Shown here: in pieces, positions 5,126 to 6,956 of the stretch
Position numbering within the stretch: the first letter of the stretch is position 1
Layout of the letters: every line of letters begins with the position of its first letter
The notes under the pieces: generated by a model
Database searches by the model: none
Told to the model about the DNA's origin: nothing
What the model saw: only the letters and a program-made list of their open reading frames with translations
From: an uncultured Neisseriaceae bacterium
Lineage (GTDB): Bacteria > Pseudomonadota > Gammaproteobacteria > Burkholderiales > UBA11063
Assembly: GCA_903891375.1 (NCBI GenBank)
Contig: CAITEL010000345.1
Location: 1-6,956, forward strand
Length of the DNA stretch: 6,956 nt
Direction of reading: 5' to 3'
Position numbers and translations under genes: made by a program

Positions 5126-5719
5126 CTAATTACCATTTGATTTCCAGTTCCAAAATGCGCGTTGACAACCATTTTTATAATTCTGAAAGTCTTCATCCGT
5201 GCCATTAGGAAATTTAACATCAAACACCATTCTTTCTTCAGAAATTGACATTGTTACCCCGCCTCTCAAAGTATTAGTGTAGTCCTCCATTCCTTGGTTG
5301 TAAACAGTATTCTTATCATAAGATGTGGAGCTACTGCTTGAGGTGTTGCCGCTACTATAAGAGTTATCGCTTTTGGATAAACTTTCAAACTTTGATAATT
5401 TATCGTTAATTTCACTGACCAATTTCTCGTTTTCTTTACTAATCCCCCGTCTATTACACTCAGCAGTATAACTTATAATCTCATTTTTAAAACTGGTATA
5501 ATCAGTTATTAATTGTTTGTAGTCAGAACTACTGTTTGCGCTTTTTTCTTGGTCAGCTAACTCCTTGTATTTAGCGTTACATTCATCTTTTCTGCTTTGT
5601 AAGTCTGCTGGTAAATTATTACAGCTTGTAATAAATAAGCTAAATGAAAGCAAAATAAGGTTAAAAAACCTACGAATATTTAAATTGCTTATAAGTGGTT
5701 GTGATAGTCTAATTTCCAT
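5126..5719 (-). CDS. Lipoprotein with coiled-coil segment, 197 aa
   Basis: After a longer than usual N-region (about residues 1-19) comes a hydrophobic core and a lipobox ending TSC with the lipidated Cys at C33, followed by NN. Residues about 42-115 are rich in Lys, Glu, Asp and Ser with spaced hydrophobic residues, as in a helical or coiled-coil rod, and include two cysteines (C48, C88). A serine-rich low-complexity linker follows (about 119-135). The last 60 residues form a separate segment with NQGMEDYTNT, the strand RMVFDVKFPNGT and the aromatic end RAFWNWKSNGN. No known family is recognised. The layout suggests an envelope-anchored protein with a spacer rod and a small C-terminal module. 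The ATG at 5719 is the only Met before the signal sequence. It is the first surviving gene of cassette d, and the AT-rich leader upstream ends in the junction with the VWA gene. Confidence 0.85.
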   Translation of the reverse strand: MEIRLSQPLISNLNIRRFFNLILLSFSLFITSCNNLPADLQSRKDECNAKYKELADQEKSANSSSDYKQLITDYTSFKNEIISYTAECNRRGISKENEKLVSEINDKLSKFESLSKSDNSYSSGNTSSSSSTSYDKNTVYNQGMEDYTNTLRGGVTMSISEERMVFDVKFPNGTDEDFQNYKNGCQRAFWNWKSNGN

Positions 5720-5792
5720 TTTTTAAATTTTTTTATTGTTATTAAATTATTTCCGTTTTTATAATGTTCTCTGGTCTACAGTTCTTTATTGC

Positions 5793-6956
5793 CTTAAAAA
5801 TGTTGCTAATGGTACTTATAAGTTAGTGGTAACTTATATAGGTTATCAAAAAAAGACTGTAGCGGGAATTACCGTAGCAGCAAACACCAACAAAATGGTC
5901 GATGTAAAATTAGATGCGGCGCAACAGAAATTGCAGACTTTGGAAGTTGTTACTGAACAAGCTCCTTTAATTGAAGCTGATGTAGCTACTTATAAAGTGG
6001 TGTCGCGAGAAAGTTATAATATGAGAGGAGGGAGAAACAATGACATGGGCTATACTTGGGCGACACCGGATGGCAAAAAGAAAGAAGCGGAGGTTTTTAA
6101 TACCGAAGAATACAGCAAAATAAATGATAATGAGTTTAAAGATGCTAAGAAAAACCCTTTATCTACTTTTAGCATTGATGTGGATAAAGCATCCTATAGT
6201 AATGTTCGCAGGTTTATTACGCAAGGTAGTTTGCCGCCTGCTGATGCGGTGCGTGTGGAGGAAATGATAAATTATTTCCCTTATCAATATCCACAGCCCG
6301 AAGGGAACGAGCCATTTTCTATTAATACCGAATACACCGAATGTCCTTGGAACAGTCGCCATAACCTTATTCATATTGGGTTGCAGGGTAAACAAATAAA
6401 ATTAGATAATATGCCGGCAAATAACCTAGTATTTTTAATTGATGTTTCGGGTTCGATGGATGAGCCAGATAAATTACCGTTATTAAAATCGTCTTTACAT
6501 TTATTAGCAGACCAAATGCGCCCAGAAGATAAAGTAGCAATTGTGGTTTATGCAGGTAATGCAGGTTTGGTGCTTCCATCCACATCTGGTTCGCATAAAG
6601 ATAGAATAATTGATGCACTTGATAAATTGGAAGCAGGTGGCTCTACAGCAGGTGGTGCAGGTATTGAATTGGCTTATAAAACTTGCAAAGAAAACTTTTT
6701 ACCAAACGGAAATAATAGAGTGATACTTGCTACTGATGGCGATTTTAATGTAGGTGTTAGTAGTGATGGTGAACTTACTAGATTGATTGAAAAAAAACGA
6801 GAAGACGGCATTTTTCTTTCTGTGCTTGGCGTTGGAACAGGTAATTATAAAGATTCGAAAATGATGCAGTTGGCAGATAAAGGAAATGGAAATTACAACT
6901 ATCTTGATAATTTGCTGGAAGCAAAAAAAGTATTAGTAAAAGAAATGGGTGGTACT
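5793..6956 (+). CDS. VWA domain protein (YfbK-like), 5' truncated and running off the window
   Basis: The frame is open from 5727, but recognisable protein starts at about LKNVANGTYKLVVTYIGY (5793 on). That is the second half of a carboxypeptidase-regulatory-like (CarboxypepD_reg) beta domain, common at the N-terminus of Bacteroidota surface proteins. Next come a linker with an EVVTEQAPLIEA stretch and a segment matching the N-terminal domain of YfbK-type VWA proteins (around NPLSTFSIDVDKASYSNVRR and VRVEEMINYFPY). A VWA domain follows with a complete MIDAS metal site: DVSGS at 6441-6455, Thr in GGSTAGG at 6645, and Asp in ATDGDF at 6735. The usual C-terminal DUF3520-type domain would lie beyond the window. 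There is no signal peptide, no first half of the regulatory domain and no suitable start codon; the first in-frame ATG is 5895, inside the domain. VWA domains of this type generally mediate protein binding. The gene appears broken at its 5' end where it meets the cassette array. Confidence 0.82.

Larger units (their letters stand above)
4672..5750 (-). mobile_element. Integron gene cassette d (two genes), 5' border lost
   Basis: The cassette carries the 197-aa lipoprotein gene, then the 64-aa gene, then attC D. From its 3' core (4791-4799) the start should read GTTATGGGC on the minus strand, but no such core occurs between 5720 and the VWA coding sequence. The right border given is approximate: it is where the A-rich leader of the lipoprotein gene ends and the other gene's coding sequence takes over. 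Confidence 0.45.

Noticed and set aside
5026..5223. Minus-strand open frame of 65 aa downstream of the coiled-coil lipoprotein
   Set aside because: Its first half is another frame of the lipoprotein's C-terminal codons and the rest is the AT-rich spacer; no sign of an independent gene.
6159..6618. Two minus-strand frames opposite the VWA gene
   Set aside because: They are antisense shadows of a strongly supported VWA coding frame.

Overview
The window looks like part of a Bacteroidota genome. The DNA is AT-rich and the start codons are preceded by A-rich leaders with no Shine-Dalgarno motif. There are three lipoproteins with Bacteroidota-style signal peptides, and one secreted protein ends in a type IX secretion (T9SS) sorting domain. 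No species can be named from the sequence.

The central block (about 256-5750) reads as an array of integron gene cassettes, all transcribed from the minus strand. Four imperfect palindromes of 119-137 nt (A 256-392, B 1119-1254, C 2848-2966, D 4664-4799) each follow a gene's stop codon within 7-39 nt. They have attC architecture: short outer core boxes ending in AAC/GTT, a long imperfect stem, and an asymmetric unpaired spacer on one side. Within each complete cassette, the 9-nt core at the start is the exact reverse complement of the core just after its last gene: GTTGGTGGC for cassette a, GTTATGGGC for b and GTTATCGGC for c. This is expected of cassettes that circularise by IntI recombination, and it makes the attC reading stronger than a generic palindromic repeat. 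No integrase gene or attI site is visible.

Layout, left to right: (1) 1-150, a fragment of a DDE transposase on the plus strand, abutting the first codons of a broken minus-strand cassette gene (to 215). (2) Cassette a, 264-1126, one unknown cytosolic protein of 232 aa. (3) Cassette b, 1127-2855, a tight three-gene operon of two lipoproteins and a GIY-YIG nuclease-like protein. (4) Cassette c, 2856-4671, a secreted LamG/Ig-like/T9SS protein followed by a 93-aa unknown. (5) Cassette d, 4672 to about 5750, a coiled-coil lipoprotein followed by a 64-aa unknown; its upstream border is not recognisable. (6) From about 5793 to the window end on the plus strand, a von Willebrand factor A (YfbK-like) protein that lacks the start of its N-terminal domain and runs off the window. 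The array therefore ends against a broken gene rather than an integrase.

The cassette genes do not form one evident pathway. They are an accessory set biased towards the cell envelope and secretion (four of seven intact genes), with a possible nuclease and several orphans. This is unusual cargo, and cassettes of two or three genes are longer than the typical single-gene cassette.
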